DNA of 64,000 bases from Novosphingobium lentum NBRC 107847 (lineage in GTDB: Bacteria; Pseudomonadota; Alphaproteobacteria; Sphingomonadales; Sphingomonadaceae). Every line of letters starts with the position of its first letter. Positions within the stretch are counted from its first letter, which is position 1. The stretch is from contig NZ_BCTW01000012.1 of the NCBI RefSeq assembly GCF_001590965.1, positions 62,001 to 126,000 of the forward strand, in the 5' to 3' direction. The position numbers were made by a program, and so were the translations under genes. The notes under the pieces are model-generated. The model did no database searches. It saw only the letters and a list, made by a program, of their open reading frames with translations, and was not told the DNA's origin. Positions 1 through 8,143 of the stretch are shown piece by piece.

Positions 1-117
1 TACCAGCTGAAACGCAGCGTCGGCTTCGTGCGCGGCATCGCGCATGACGGCGACCCCGCCGATCCGGTGGCGCATGCCACCGGCGTGTTCATGCTGCTCG
101 GCGCCGACGGCGCATGA
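1..117 (+). CDS. C-terminal end of a PaaI-type hotdog thioesterase (partial)
   Basis: Only the last 38 codons are in the window. The frame is open from base 1 to a TGA at 115-117. The tail (HATGVFMLLGADGA) looks like the last beta strand of a hotdog-fold acyl-CoA thioesterase, where A-x-G-x-F-x-L is common. The stop overlaps the start of the next gene (ATGA at 114-117), and that gene is also a hotdog thioesterase, so the two are translationally coupled and probably paralogous. The family call is inferred from a short stretch and from context. Confidence 0.55.
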   Translation, partial: YQLKRSVGFVRGIAHDGDPADPVAHATGVFMLLGADGA

Positions 118-551
118 GCGATCCCGCCTCGCCCGTCGATCCTGCGGACATCACCGCGCAGCTGCCGCCGTATGCGCGCGCACTGGGCATCGCGGTCGAT
201 CGCATCGAACACGGCATACCGATGCTGATGGTCGATTTCGACAACCGCATCCGGGGCCGCCCCGGGTTCCTCCACGGCGGCGCGATCGGCGGCCTGCTCG
301 AGATGGCGGCGATCGCCGCGCTGCAGGCTGAACTGCGCCGCGACGGCGGGCTGCTGAAATTGAAGCCGGTCAACATCAGCCTGGAATACATGCGCGGCGG
401 CACCGTGCAGCGCACTTACGCGATCGGCCGGGTGACCCGCGCCGGGCGCCGCGTCGCCAATGTCAGCGCCGAAGCCTGGCAGGACAACCGCGAAAAACCG
501 ATCGCGAGCTGCTGGATGAACTTCCTGCTGTCCCCCAAGGATCAGGCTTGA
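114..551 (+). CDS. PaaI/YdiI-family hotdog thioesterase
   Basis: This 145-residue protein has the single-hotdog-domain length. The central motif around residues 45-60 (RGRPGFLHGGAIGGLLEMAA) matches the family's H-G-G-x(3)-L-x-D/E-x-A core, in which a helix residue activates water to hydrolyse an acyl-CoA thioester. The second half (NISLEYMRGG) fits the following strands. It overlaps the preceding partial thioesterase gene by four bases and converges with the siroheme-synthase-like gene. The substrate cannot be told from sequence; tandem PaaI-like thioesterases are common in alphaproteobacteria. Confidence 0.8.
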   Translation: MSDPASPVDPADITAQLPPYARALGIAVDRIEHGIPMLMVDFDNRIRGRPGFLHGGAIGGLLEMAAIAALQAELRRDGGLLKLKPVNISLEYMRGGTVQRTYAIGRVTRAGRRVANVSAEAWQDNREKPIASCWMNFLLSPKDQA

Positions 552-567
552 CCTGAGACCGGCGGCG

Positions 568-1347
568 TCAGTTACCCGAATGCCGCAGGATCACCACCAG
601 CCCCTCGCCCGGAACCGCACCGCCCGCGGGAATCCGCACGGCATCGGCGCGCGCGCGCGTCAGGATCGCAGGCGGAATTCCCGCATCGTGGACCAGCGCA
701 TCGGCCTGCCCCAGCAGCCGCGCCTCGCGCAGCGTCAGGTCGTCGGGGTCGTCGCTGCGCAGCGTGATCTCCACCGGCGCGACATGCTGGCTGTGCGCGC
801 CGTCAAGCCAGCCTGCCACCTGCCCGGCCGCATCGGCGCGCAGCACATCGAGCGGCCCGCCGTCTTCGAGCGCCGCATCGAGCGCGCGCCGACGGTCGGA
901 TGCTTCGGGGAACCGTGCCCTCAACCCCGCCCGCGCGGCGTGGAGCGCATCGGCCAGTGCGCCCAGCCCTTGCGGCAGCAGCCGCTCCAGCCGTAGCCGT
1001 ACCGCCTTGGCCAGCCCGGCAGACGCGCCGCCAGTGCCCACCGCGATCAGCACCGGCGCGCGATCGACCAGCGAGGGCACGGTGAAATCGCACAGCTCGG
1101 GCCGGTCGGTGGCATTGACCAGCAACCCGGCGCAGCGCAGCCGGATCACGTCGCCCTCCACCGCCTGCGGATTGTCGTGCGCCACAAACGCCAGCCGCGC
1201 GCCGCGATCGACGCCTTGCTGGATGTCGGTGACGATCTCGCCGCCCGCGCGCGTCACCAGCCGTCGCTTGGCCGCCGCCGCCTCACCCTCGCCCAGCACG
1301 ATCACCGGCTGGCCTGCGATCCGGTGGAACAGGGGCAGGCTCAGCAT
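568..1347 (-). CDS. Bifunctional precorrin-2 dehydrogenase / sirohydrochlorin ferrochelatase (CysG N-terminal type)
   Basis: A 259-residue protein. It opens with a Rossmann segment (IVLGEGEAAAAKRRLV, residues 16-31), has the typical NATDRPELCDF stretch near residue 95, and then VGTGGASAGLAKAVRLRLE, which matches the family signature (G-x-S-P-x-L-A-x-x-x-R-x-x-I/L). CysG-N/Met8 proteins oxidise precorrin-2 with NAD and insert iron to make siroheme for sulfite and nitrite reductases. The uroporphyrinogen methyltransferase half of enterobacterial CysG is absent, so methylation must be done elsewhere. The expected Pro of the S-P-x-L motif is Ala here. It lies 13 bases downstream of lysA on the same strand. 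Confidence 0.8.
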   Translation of the reverse strand: MLSLPLFHRIAGQPVIVLGEGEAAAAKRRLVTRAGGEIVTDIQQGVDRGARLAFVAHDNPQAVEGDVIRLRCAGLLVNATDRPELCDFTVPSLVDRAPVLIAVGTGGASAGLAKAVRLRLERLLPQGLGALADALHAARAGLRARFPEASDRRRALDAALEDGGPLDVLRADAAGQVAGWLDGAHSQHVAPVEITLRSDDPDDLTLREARLLGQADALVHDAGIPPAILTRARADAVRIPAGGAVPGEGLVVILRHSGN

Positions 1348-1360
1348 CGGCTCCGTGTCC

Positions 1361-2620
1361 TCAATCGAGCCATTCGGGCACGCGTTCCGCCGCCAGGATC
1401 GTCGCCGGCTCGATCCGGTCGGCGACCACGGCCCAGCGCGCGCCGTCGACCATCACTTCGGGCACCAGCGCGCGGCTGTTGTACGTGCTGGCCATCGTCG
1501 CGCCATAGGCGCCGGCGGTGCGGAACACCGCGAGATCGCCCGCCACCACGCGGTCGATCTCGCGCCCCATCGCGAACGTGTCGCTCGATTCGCAGATCGG
1601 GCCGACGATGTTGCCCAGCATCCGCTCGCCCGACGGGCTCACCGCAACGAAATCGTGCCACGCATCGTAAAGCGCGGGCCGCGCCAGATCGTTCATCGCC
1701 GCATCGACCACCACGAACGGGTTGGCCGCGCCCTGCTTCACGCGGATCACGCGGGTCAGCAGCACGCCGGTGTTGCCCGCGATCACCCGCCCCGGCTCGA
1801 ACATCAGCACCGCGTCCCAGCCTGCGGTGACGCGCGCGACCATCGCCGCATAGTCGGCCGGGCTGGGATACTCGTCGCCCGCCTTGTAGGGCACGCCGAT
1901 GCCGCCCCCCAGGTCCATGTGCGTCACCGTGTGGCCCGCGCCGCGAATGGCGCGCATCAGCCCGCCGATCTTGGTGAACGCGGCCTCGAGCGGGGCCAGG
2001 CTCGCCAGCTGGCTGCCGATGTGCAGCGCCAGCCCGCGCATCGCGATGCCGGGCGTTGCCGCCAGCCGCATGTAGATATCCGCCGCGCGATCGAACGGCA
2101 CGCCGAACTTGTTCTCGGCCTTGCCGGTGGAGATCTTGCCGTGGGTGCCGGCATCGACATCGGGATTGACGCGCAGCACGGCGGTGGCGGTCTGGCCCAT
2201 CGCGGCAGCGACGGCGGCCAGCTCGACGCCCTCTTCCTCGCTCTCGATGTTGAACTGCCCGATACCGGCCTCGATCGCGCGGCGCATTTCGGCGGCGGTC
2301 TTGCCCACGCCCGAAAACACCACGCTGTCCGGGTCCATCCCGGCGGCCAGCGCGCGCTCCATCTCTCCGCCCGAGACGACGTCGGCGCCGTAGCCTTCGG
2401 CCGCGAGCACTTTGAGCACCGCCAGATTGGGATTGGCCTTGATCGCATAGGCGATCCGCACCTGTGGCAGGATCGCCAGCGCATCGCGGAACACGCGGGC
2501 GTGGCGGGTCAGGGTGGCGCGCGAATAGACATAGACCGGGGTGCCGACGGCATCGGCGATCACGGTCAGGGGCACGTGTTCGGCGTGGAGCACGCCGTGG
2601 TGGAGTTCGAAATGGTCCAT
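1361..2620 (-). CDS. lysA: Diaminopimelate decarboxylase
   Basis: This PLP enzyme carries out the last step of lysine synthesis, converting meso-diaminopimelate to lysine. The 419-residue protein has the alanine-racemase-like barrel with the PLP lysine in YAIKANPN (about residue 52), HIGSQL, the phosphate-binding glycine run GGGIGVPY, EPGRVIAGNTG, and the C-terminal CESSDTF motif whose Cys completes the neighbouring active site. The start at MDHFELHHG was chosen because homologs begin near there. An upstream in-frame start at 2662 would add 14 residues without resemblance to the family. It is preceded by the LptM-like lipoprotein gene and argH on the same strand. Confidence 0.95.
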   Translation of the reverse strand: MDHFELHHGVLHAEHVPLTVIADAVGTPVYVYSRATLTRHARVFRDALAILPQVRIAYAIKANPNLAVLKVLAAEGYGADVVSGGEMERALAAGMDPDSVVFSGVGKTAAEMRRAIEAGIGQFNIESEEEGVELAAVAAAMGQTATAVLRVNPDVDAGTHGKISTGKAENKFGVPFDRAADIYMRLAATPGIAMRGLALHIGSQLASLAPLEAAFTKIGGLMRAIRGAGHTVTHMDLGGGIGVPYKAGDEYPSPADYAAMVARVTAGWDAVLMFEPGRVIAGNTGVLLTRVIRVKQGAANPFVVVDAAMNDLARPALYDAWHDFVAVSPSGERMLGNIVGPICESSDTFAMGREIDRVVAGDLAVFRTAGAYGATMASTYNSRALVPEVMVDGARWAVVADRIEPATILAAERVPEWLD

Positions 2621-2689
2621 CGGGAAACTCGCGTCGGAATGGGGATTCGCGTCTGGAAACAACGCGTCAGGAAGGCCCCGGAAGAAGGC

Positions 2690-2959
2690 TTACGAAGAAG
2701 GTTTGTCCTCGGGCGGCAGGTCGAATGGATCGTCCGCCCGTTCCTCGGACCGTTTTCGCAGTTCCACGCTGCGTTCGGGCGACGTCTGGATCGGCTGGGC
2801 CAGCAGCTGGTCCGCCGTCGGCCGGTCCTCGCGACCGAATGGCGCAACCGGAAGCTGCTTCCCGGCGCCCGGTTGCAGTTCGTGGCGGTTGCCGCAGGCG
2901 GCCAGCGCCAGCGCGGCGACAACAACCATCGCAGCCTTTGCGGGCAACGCGGCCTTCAC
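2690..2959 (-). CDS. lptM: Small LptM-like lipoprotein between argH and lysA
   Basis: About 89 residues starting at a GTG at 2957-2959 (a TTG at 2965 is an alternative). The ATG at 2929 would leave a signal peptide with no positive charge. The signal ends at a lipobox LALAAC followed by GN, so Cys is the lipidated +1 residue. After it come a Pro-rich linker and a charged tail (ERSVELRKRSEERADD). Short lipoproteins of this form next to lysA are the LptM/YifL group, which in E. coli helps oxidative maturation of the LPS translocon protein LptD. The family call rests on position and architecture rather than strong sequence identity. Confidence 0.65.
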   Translation of the reverse strand: MKAALPAKAAMVVVAALALAACGNRHELQPGAGKQLPVAPFGREDRPTADQLLAQPIQTSPERSVELRKRSEERADDPFDLPPEDKPSS

Positions 2960-2982
2960 CGGCAATCTCGTGCGGAAACGGA

Positions 2983-4413
2983 TCAAGCGGGCGGTCCTTC
3001 GTTCAACCCCAGCGCCACGCGCGCCTCGGCCACGCGCTTCCTTACCTCGACCGGCGCGGTTCCGCCATGGCTGGCGCGCGCCGCGACCGATGCCTCGACC
3101 GACAGCGCGGCATAGACCCGCTCGTCGATCCGCGCGTCGATCGCCGTGAGATCGGCCAGCGGCAGCGCATCGAGCGCCACGCCGCGGCTTTCCGCCAGCT
3201 TCACCGCCGCGCCGGTGATGTGGTGCGCTTCGCGGAACGGGATGCCCGCCTGGCGCACCAGCCAGTCGGCCAGATCGGTCGCGGTGGCATAGCCCAGCTC
3301 GGCCGCCGCGCGCATCCGCAACGTGCGGAACGTCGCCTCGGCCACCATCCCGGTCATCGCCGCGATCGACAGGCCGAGCAGGCTGGCTGCCTCGAACACC
3401 GGCGGCTTGTCGTCCTGCATGTCCTTGGAATAGGCGAGCGGCAGGCCCTTCATCGTCATCATCAGCGACACCAGACAGCCGGCGATCCGCCCCGAATGGC
3501 CACGCACCAGTTCGGCCGCGTCGGGGTTCTTCTTCTGCGGCATGATCGAGCTGCCAGTCGACAGGCTGTCGGGCAGCGTGACGAAACCGAACGGCTGGCT
3601 GGCCCAGATGATGAACTCCTCCGCCAGCCGCGACAGGTGCAGCGAACACTGCGCGGCGGCCATCAGATAATCGATGGCGAAATCGCGGTCGGATACTGAA
3701 TCGAGGCTGTTGGCGGTCGGGCCGTCGAAGCCGAGCGCCGTCGCGGTCATCGCCCGGTCGATGGGAAAGCCCGTTCCCGCCAGCGCAGCGGCGCCCAGCG
3801 GGCACTGGTTCATCCGCGTCCGCGCATCGGCAAAGCGCGACCGGTCGCGCCGCGCCATCTCGTAATAGGCCATCAGGTGATGCCCCAGCGTCACCGGCTG
3901 CGCGGTCTGCAGGTGGGTGAAACCGGGCATGATGGAGTCGGCGTGCTCGCCCGCCCGCGTCACCAGCGCGACCTGCAGCGCGGCGAGCCCGGCATCGACC
4001 TGCTCGCACGCCTCGCGCACCCACAGGCGGAAGTCGGTCGCGACCTGATCGTTGCGGCTGCGCGCGGTGTGCAGCCGCCCCGCCGCCGGGCCGATCAGCA
4101 TGGCCAGCCGGCTTTCGGTGGTCATGTGGATGTCTTCGAGGTCCCAGTCCTCGGGCACGCCGTCGGCTGCGTATTCGGCGGCGATGGTATCGAGCCCGGC
4201 CGCGATCGCGGCGGCGTCCTCCCCGCTGACGATGGCCTGCCTGGCCAGCATCGCGACATGCGCCTTGGACGCGGCGATGTCCTGCCGCCACAGAGCCTTG
4301 TCGAACGGAATCGAGGCGTTTATCTCGCGCATGATTGCCGATGGCCCCGCAGCGAAGCGGCCGCCCCACATCTGATTGGAGCCCGCCTTGCCGTTAGTGC
4401 CTTCGCCGTTCAT
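2983..4413 (-). CDS. argH: Argininosuccinate lyase
   Basis: Cleaves argininosuccinate to arginine and fumarate, the final step of arginine synthesis. The 476-residue protein has the N-terminal MWGGRF block, [16 protein letters not shown] (the fumarase/ArgH region holding substrate contacts) and the superfamily signature [12 protein letters not shown]. The start is the ATG at 4411-4413; the only other reasonable start is the internal Met of MWGGRF at 4371, which looks slightly short for the family. Bases 4411-4414 read CATG, so this start overlaps the divergent TlpA-like start by two bases. No convincing Shine-Dalgarno sequence precedes it. It heads a minus-strand block with the LptM-like gene, lysA and the siroheme gene. 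Confidence 0.95.
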   Translation of the reverse strand: MNGEGTNGKAGSNQMWGGRFAAGPSAIMREINASIPFDKALWRQDIAASKAHVAMLARQAIVSGEDAAAIAAGLDTIAAEYAADGVPEDWDLEDIHMTTESRLAMLIGPAAGRLHTARSRNDQVATDFRLWVREACEQVDAGLAALQVALVTRAGEHADSIMPGFTHLQTAQPVTLGHHLMAYYEMARRDRSRFADARTRMNQCPLGAAALAGTGFPIDRAMTATALGFDGPTANSLDSVSDRDFAIDYLMAAAQCSLHLSRLAEEFIIWASQPFGFVTLPDSLSTGSSIMPQKKNPDAAELVRGHSGRIAGCLVSLMMTMKGLPLAYSKDMQDDKPPVFEAASLLGLSIAAMTGMVAEATFRTLRMRAAAELGYATATDLADWLVRQAGIPFREAHHITGAAVKLAESRGVALDALPLADLTAIDARIDERVYAALSVEASVAARASHGGTAPVEVRKRVAEARVALGLNEGPPA

Positions 4414-5068
4414 GATTTCGCGATCCGCCAAGTCCCTGGTCTCCGTCAGCACCGTGGTGGCGCTTTGCGCGGTGATCGCGCTTGGCGGGTGCGATAGGCA
4501 AAGCCCCGGCGCGGCGCAACCGGGCAGCAAAAGTGCGGCTGGCGGCGTGGCAGGCGCCAGCGCCGGCGAAACGGTCGGCGGCCCGGACGCGGCGCAAGGC
4601 GGCGGGGACGCGTTCAACGGCACGCTCGACATCGCCAGCCGCGGATCGCAGATGCCCGATTTCACCGTGGAAGACCCGGCAGGCAAGACGCTGCGCCTGC
4701 CCGATCTCAAGGGCAAGCCGGTGCTGGTCAACTTGTGGGCAACATGGTGCGGGCCGTGCGTGCTGGAAATGCCCATGCTCGACAAGCTGGCCGCCGCGCA
4801 CGAGGGCACACTGCGCGTGGTCACCGTATCGCAGGACATGCAAGGGGCGGACAAGGTGAAGCCGTTCTTCGCCACGCACAGCTTCGCGCATCTCGAACCG
4901 TGGATGGACGCCAAGAACGACCTCGGCTTCCACTACAACACCGGGCTGCTGCCGACGACGGTGCTCTACGATGCACAAGGGCGCGAAGTGTGGCGCATGG
5001 TCGGCGCGCACGACTGGTCGGGCCCGCGCACCGACGCCATGCTGGCCGATGTGCTGGCGGCGAAATAA
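4412..5068 (+). CDS. TlpA-like thioredoxin-fold lipoprotein
   Basis: A 218-residue envelope thiol-disulfide protein. Residues 1-27 form a lipoprotein signal ending in ALGGC, followed by a Gly/Ala/Ser-rich linker. The redoxin domain then carries the WCGPC active site in [16 protein letters not shown] (about residue 112) and the cis-Pro region [10 protein letters not shown]. TlpA/ResA-type proteins reduce periplasmic disulfides, often for cytochrome c or oxidase assembly; the partner is not shown here. The start ATG (4412-4414) overlaps the divergent argH start. There is no obvious ribosome site, so a leaderless mRNA is possible. tRNA-Val lies downstream on the other strand. Confidence 0.85.
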   Translation: MISRSAKSLVSVSTVVALCAVIALGGCDRQSPGAAQPGSKSAAGGVAGASAGETVGGPDAAQGGGDAFNGTLDIASRGSQMPDFTVEDPAGKTLRLPDLKGKPVLVNLWATWCGPCVLEMPMLDKLAAAHEGTLRVVTVSQDMQGADKVKPFFATHSFAHLEPWMDAKNDLGFHYNTGLLPTTVLYDAQGREVWRMVGAHDWSGPRTDAMLADVLAAK

Positions 5069-5093
5069 CGAGGTTGCCGAAGCGCCTTGGCCA

Positions 5094-5169
5094 TGGTGGG
5101 CGGTGAGGGGCTCGAACCCCCGACCCTCTCGGTGTAAACGAGATGCTCTACCAACTGAGCTAACCGCCC
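5094..5169 (-). tRNA. tRNA-Val (anticodon TAC)
   Basis: Read on the minus strand, the 76-base cloverleaf has a 7-bp acceptor stem (GGGCGGT with ACCGCCC), a D-arm TAGCTCAGTTGGTAGAGCA, an anticodon stem TCTCG/CGAGA around loop TTTACAC (anticodon TAC, Val GUA codons), a five-base variable loop, and a T-arm GGGGGTTCGAGCCCC. The terminal CCA is encoded (bases 5094-5096). Confidence 0.97.
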
Positions 5170-5487
5170 CACGCCAGGATGCGGCGCTATTGCTTGGGTT
5201 TCGCGGCAAGGTCAACCGTCTGGGGGTGGCAATAGACGCCGCCCGGTTGTTGCCGTGGCCGACCGGAGGGCGATGGGCGGCCCAAACGAAGCGCGTCGGG
5301 CCGCCCGGCGCGATGGGACGGACGCCGATGGGATGGACGCCGATGGACTGGACGCCGATGGACTGGAGTTTGCCGGCAATGTCGTCCGGTTCAGCAGCGC
5401 CGCATTAGACCATCGCTCGCATGGCGCCTAAGCCATCGTCGGCCTGGGCCACGATTTCCACATTCTCAGACCCCGGCGAAAGCAACC
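5170..5487. other. Intergenic region with a short tandem repeat
   Basis: No convincing gene is seen between tRNA-Val and the next TBDR gene. The only clear structure is the 15-bp repeat at 5312-5371, listed separately. No Fur-like or other recognisable operator stands out. Confidence 0.6.
5312..5371 (+). repeat. Four tandem copies of a 15-bp unit
   Basis: Units start at 5312, 5327, 5342 and 5357. The consensus is GATGG(G/A)A/C(C/T)GGACGCC; the third copy is GATGGACTGGACGCC and the last degenerates to GATGGACTGGAGTTT. It is non-coding as far as can be seen and lies between tRNA-Val and a TBDR gene. Confidence 0.9.
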
Positions 5488-7575
5488 ATGCGCACCTCGA
5501 TCCTCCTTGCTGTTGCTGCTGCGGCGGCGACCCTGCCCGCACCGGCGCTGGCCCAACAGGACGCGGATGGCGATGATGGCCCGGGGCGTCCCGTTACCGA
5601 GGTGACCGTCACGGCGCGCCGGCTGGATGCCGCGCTCGAAAATGTCAGCTCGGCCATGGGGGCTTCGGTCTATGCGCTGAGCAACGATACCGTGGAGGGT
5701 CGGCCGAGCGGGGAGACGGTAACGATCAGCCAGATCCTGCTGCAGGCGCCCGGCGTCACCCAGGACGCTTCGGGGCAACTGCGGCTGCGACAATCGCAGG
5801 GCTCGCTGCAATATCGCATCAACAACGTCATCCTGCCCGATGGCCTGACCGACCCCGGCGACACCCTGAGCGCCAGGCTGGCCTCCAGGGTCGAGCTCGT
5901 CACCGGCGCGTTGCCGGCCCAGTACGGGCTGCAGGCCGGCGGGGTGGTCAACATCAAGACCAAGGATGGCGTGTATCTGGCCGGCGGGCAGGCCGAACTG
6001 TACGGTGGCAGCCACGCCACGATCCAGCCCGCGTTCGAATATGGCGGATCGGCCGGCACGCTCAACTATTTCGCCTCGGGCCAGTATCAGCGCGGCAACG
6101 CCGGCATCGCCAGCACCGATGGCAGCGCGAACCGGCGCCACGATCGTACGGTCCAGGGTGAAGGACTGCTGTTTCTCGACCGCGTCATCGGATCGCAGGA
6201 CCGGGTATCGCTGATCGTGTCGGCGTCGGATGAGCGGTTCCAGATCCCCGATCCGCGCGGCAATGCAGGCACGACGCCGCCGTTGGGCGCGCTGACCCGC
6301 AACGCCAACCGGTTTGCCGTGCTCAGCCTGCTGCACACGACCGACCGGTTCACGCTGCAACTGGCAGGCTTCGTCCGCTCCTCGCTCCTCGTGCTCGATA
6401 CCAGCGATGGCGGAGATGTCGGATATTTCGGCTACGGTCGCGCGTCTCGCGAGACCGCCGACAGTTTCGGCTTCCAGGCCGAAGTCTCGTACGAACCGGT
6501 CGAGGCCCATACGCTGCGCGGCGGCGTGGTCGTTGCCTCCGCGCTGAACAAGGGCAGTGCGACGACGCTGGCCTACCCGGTGGATGCCTCGGGACGCCCG
6601 ACATCGACGACCCTGCTCGCGTTCAAGGACAGCGATCGCACCCGCCGCCGCACCGACAGCCTGTTTGCCCAGGACGAATGGCGGCTGGGTGACAAGGTGA
6701 CACTCAACTGGGGTGCGCGGGTCGATCACGTTGCGGATGGGGGCGATGCCACGGCATTCAGCCCACGCGCCAGCGCCGTATGGCGCCCCGGTTCGTCCAC
6801 CACGATCCATCTCGGCTATGCCCGCTACTTCCTGCCCGCGCCGATCGAGAACGGCAGCAGCGACGGGGCCGACCTGATCGCCACCACCGCCCGCCTGCCC
6901 GGCCGGCACAGCGACGGGCTCAAGGCGGAAACCGACGATTACTACGACATCGGGGCGCAACAGAAGCTGGGCGACCTGACCTTGGGCATCGATGCCTACT
7001 GGCGCGCTGCGACCAACCTGCTCGAAGAAGTGCAGCTGGCGGGATCGTACCGCACCCTCACCTTCAATTACGCCACCGGCCGCGTTCGCGGGATCGAGGT
7101 GACCGCAACGTACGCCGCAGGCGGACTTGCCGCATGGGCCAATATCGCGGTGGGACAAGCGCGAGGACGGCAGATCGGGTCGAACCAGGCCTACTTCGCG
7201 CCTGACGTCGTGGCATACGCAACCGATCATGCCGTGGCGACCACCGGCGCGCAGACCGTCACGGCATCGGGTGGGCTGGGCTATCGCTGGGATCGGTTTC
7301 GCTTGGCCGGCGACGTCCTGATCGGCAGCGGCCTTCCGCGAACCGCCCCGGGCGGCATCCCGGATGGAAGCAATCTGCCCGCCTACGCACAGGCCAATCT
7401 CAGCGCAGTCTGGCGCGCTGCAAACTTTGACGGACACCCATTCGACGTTCGCGTCGATGTCATCAACCTGTTCGATGCCCGCTACCGTCTGCGCGACGGC
7501 ACCGGGCTGGTCGCGGGACCGGTGGGATGGGGGCCGCGACGCGGGTTGTTCGTCGGCATCGAACAAGGGTTTTGA
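5488..7575 (+). CDS. TonB-dependent outer-membrane receptor
   Basis: A 695-residue receptor. Residues 1-22 are a Sec signal ending in ALA, followed by a short TonB-box-like segment (TEVTVTARR), a plug domain (about 45-150; ISQILLQAPGV, RINNVILPDG, LPAQYGLQAGGVVNIKTK) and a 22-strand barrel ending in a C-terminal Phe. Such receptors import scarce ligands across the outer membrane using TonB-ExbBD energy. No cognate ABC transporter or enzyme lies beside it; the only neighbour is the convergent frameshifted cupredoxin gene six bases away. The ligand is unknown; iron or copper chelates are possible because of that neighbour. Confidence 0.9.
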   Translation: MRTSILLAVAAAAATLPAPALAQQDADGDDGPGRPVTEVTVTARRLDAALENVSSAMGASVYALSNDTVEGRPSGETVTISQILLQAPGVTQDASGQLRLRQSQGSLQYRINNVILPDGLTDPGDTLSARLASRVELVTGALPAQYGLQAGGVVNIKTKDGVYLAGGQAELYGGSHATIQPAFEYGGSAGTLNYFASGQYQRGNAGIASTDGSANRRHDRTVQGEGLLFLDRVIGSQDRVSLIVSASDERFQIPDPRGNAGTTPPLGALTRNANRFAVLSLLHTTDRFTLQLAGFVRSSLLVLDTSDGGDVGYFGYGRASRETADSFGFQAEVSYEPVEAHTLRGGVVVASALNKGSATTLAYPVDASGRPTSTTLLAFKDSDRTRRRTDSLFAQDEWRLGDKVTLNWGARVDHVADGGDATAFSPRASAVWRPGSSTTIHLGYARYFLPAPIENGSSDGADLIATTARLPGRHSDGLKAETDDYYDIGAQQKLGDLTLGIDAYWRAATNLLEEVQLAGSYRTLTFNYATGRVRGIEVTATYAAGGLAAWANIAVGQARGRQIGSNQAYFAPDVVAYATDHAVATTGAQTVTASGGLGYRWDRFRLAGDVLIGSGLPRTAPGGIPDGSNLPAYAQANLSAVWRAANFDGHPFDVRVDVINLFDARYRLRDGTGLVAGPVGWGPRRGLFVGIEQGF

Positions 7576-7581
7576 ACCCGC

Positions 7582-7931
7582 TCAATGCGGCGTGGGTGCC
7601 TCGGCGATCACCTCGCCATGCGCCGTCGCGGCGTGCAGTTCGCCCTTGAACGCGTAATGCCCCGCAGCGGCCCGACCACGAATGTGGCCCGCTCATGCGG
7701 TTTGAGGTCACGGTCGACGTGAAGCTCGTCGCTGTCGAAATCATCGGCGGTGGCATCGCGGTTGGTGACGTCGAACGTGATCTTCTGCCCGGCCGGAACG
7801 CGGATCGAATCGGGCGTGAAACGATGGTCTTTCAGCGTGATGATCACGACCGGCTTGTCGGCAGCAGCACTAGCGGACACGGCGCCGGATGCGAAACCGG
7901 CCAGGGCCAGGGCTTGGAATAGGCGTTTCAC
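7582..7931 (-). pseudogene. Periplasmic cupredoxin-domain protein with a frameshift near its 3' end
   Basis: From the ATG at 7929-7931 the frame gives a Sec signal (about 23 residues) and a cupredoxin-type domain: VVIITLKDHRFTPDSIRVPA, then FDSDELHVDRDLKPHE. After VVGPLR (around base 7665) the reading frame breaks. In the next frame the family-like ending resumes as GHYAFKGELHAATAHGE and runs to a TGA at 7582-7584. One base appears to be missing in the short G/C run near 7660-7668. As read, the protein loses the C-terminal strands expected to carry metal ligands. Either a recent mutation or a sequencing error would explain this. It diverges from the TBDR at 8144. Confidence 0.75.
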
Positions 7932-7991
7932 AGGATCTCCTGATGTGAGCGGCAGTCACGCGCAATAGCACTAAAATGTCCGCCCGCAGCC

Positions 7992-8076
7992 CTGTCAGGC
8001 GAGCGTCGGGTGCGGACCAAGTTTGTGACCTTTTCATGACGCAGGCCAATCAAATACCTGTCACGCAAACGTCTTC
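7992..8076 (+). promoter_or_regulatory. Cluster of PHO-box-like 11-bp-spaced GTC direct repeats
   Basis: Between the cupredoxin gene and the TBDR-acid phosphatase operon are three places where GTC(A/N) recurs with 11-bp spacing, as in PhoB boxes (CTGTCAT repeated every 11 bp). They are CTGTCAGGCGAGCGTCGG at 7992; GCGTCATGAAAAGGTCAC on the minus strand around 8025-8042; and CTGTCACGCAAACGTCTT at 8058. Each has mismatches in one half-site. PhoB control is an inference that fits the phosphatase downstream. Confidence 0.35.
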
Positions 8077-8143
8077 AAACTGCATCCAAGCGGTCATGAA
8101 TCGCTGTTAGCCGCACCCCAGCTTAGGGGAGTTTCAAGGCGTT

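Noticed and set aside
764..3115. A 783-codon open frame on the plus strand
   Set aside because: It runs antisense to the siroheme, lysA and lipoprotein genes, has Arg/Ser/Pro-rich composition and matches no family; such frames are expected in high-GC DNA.
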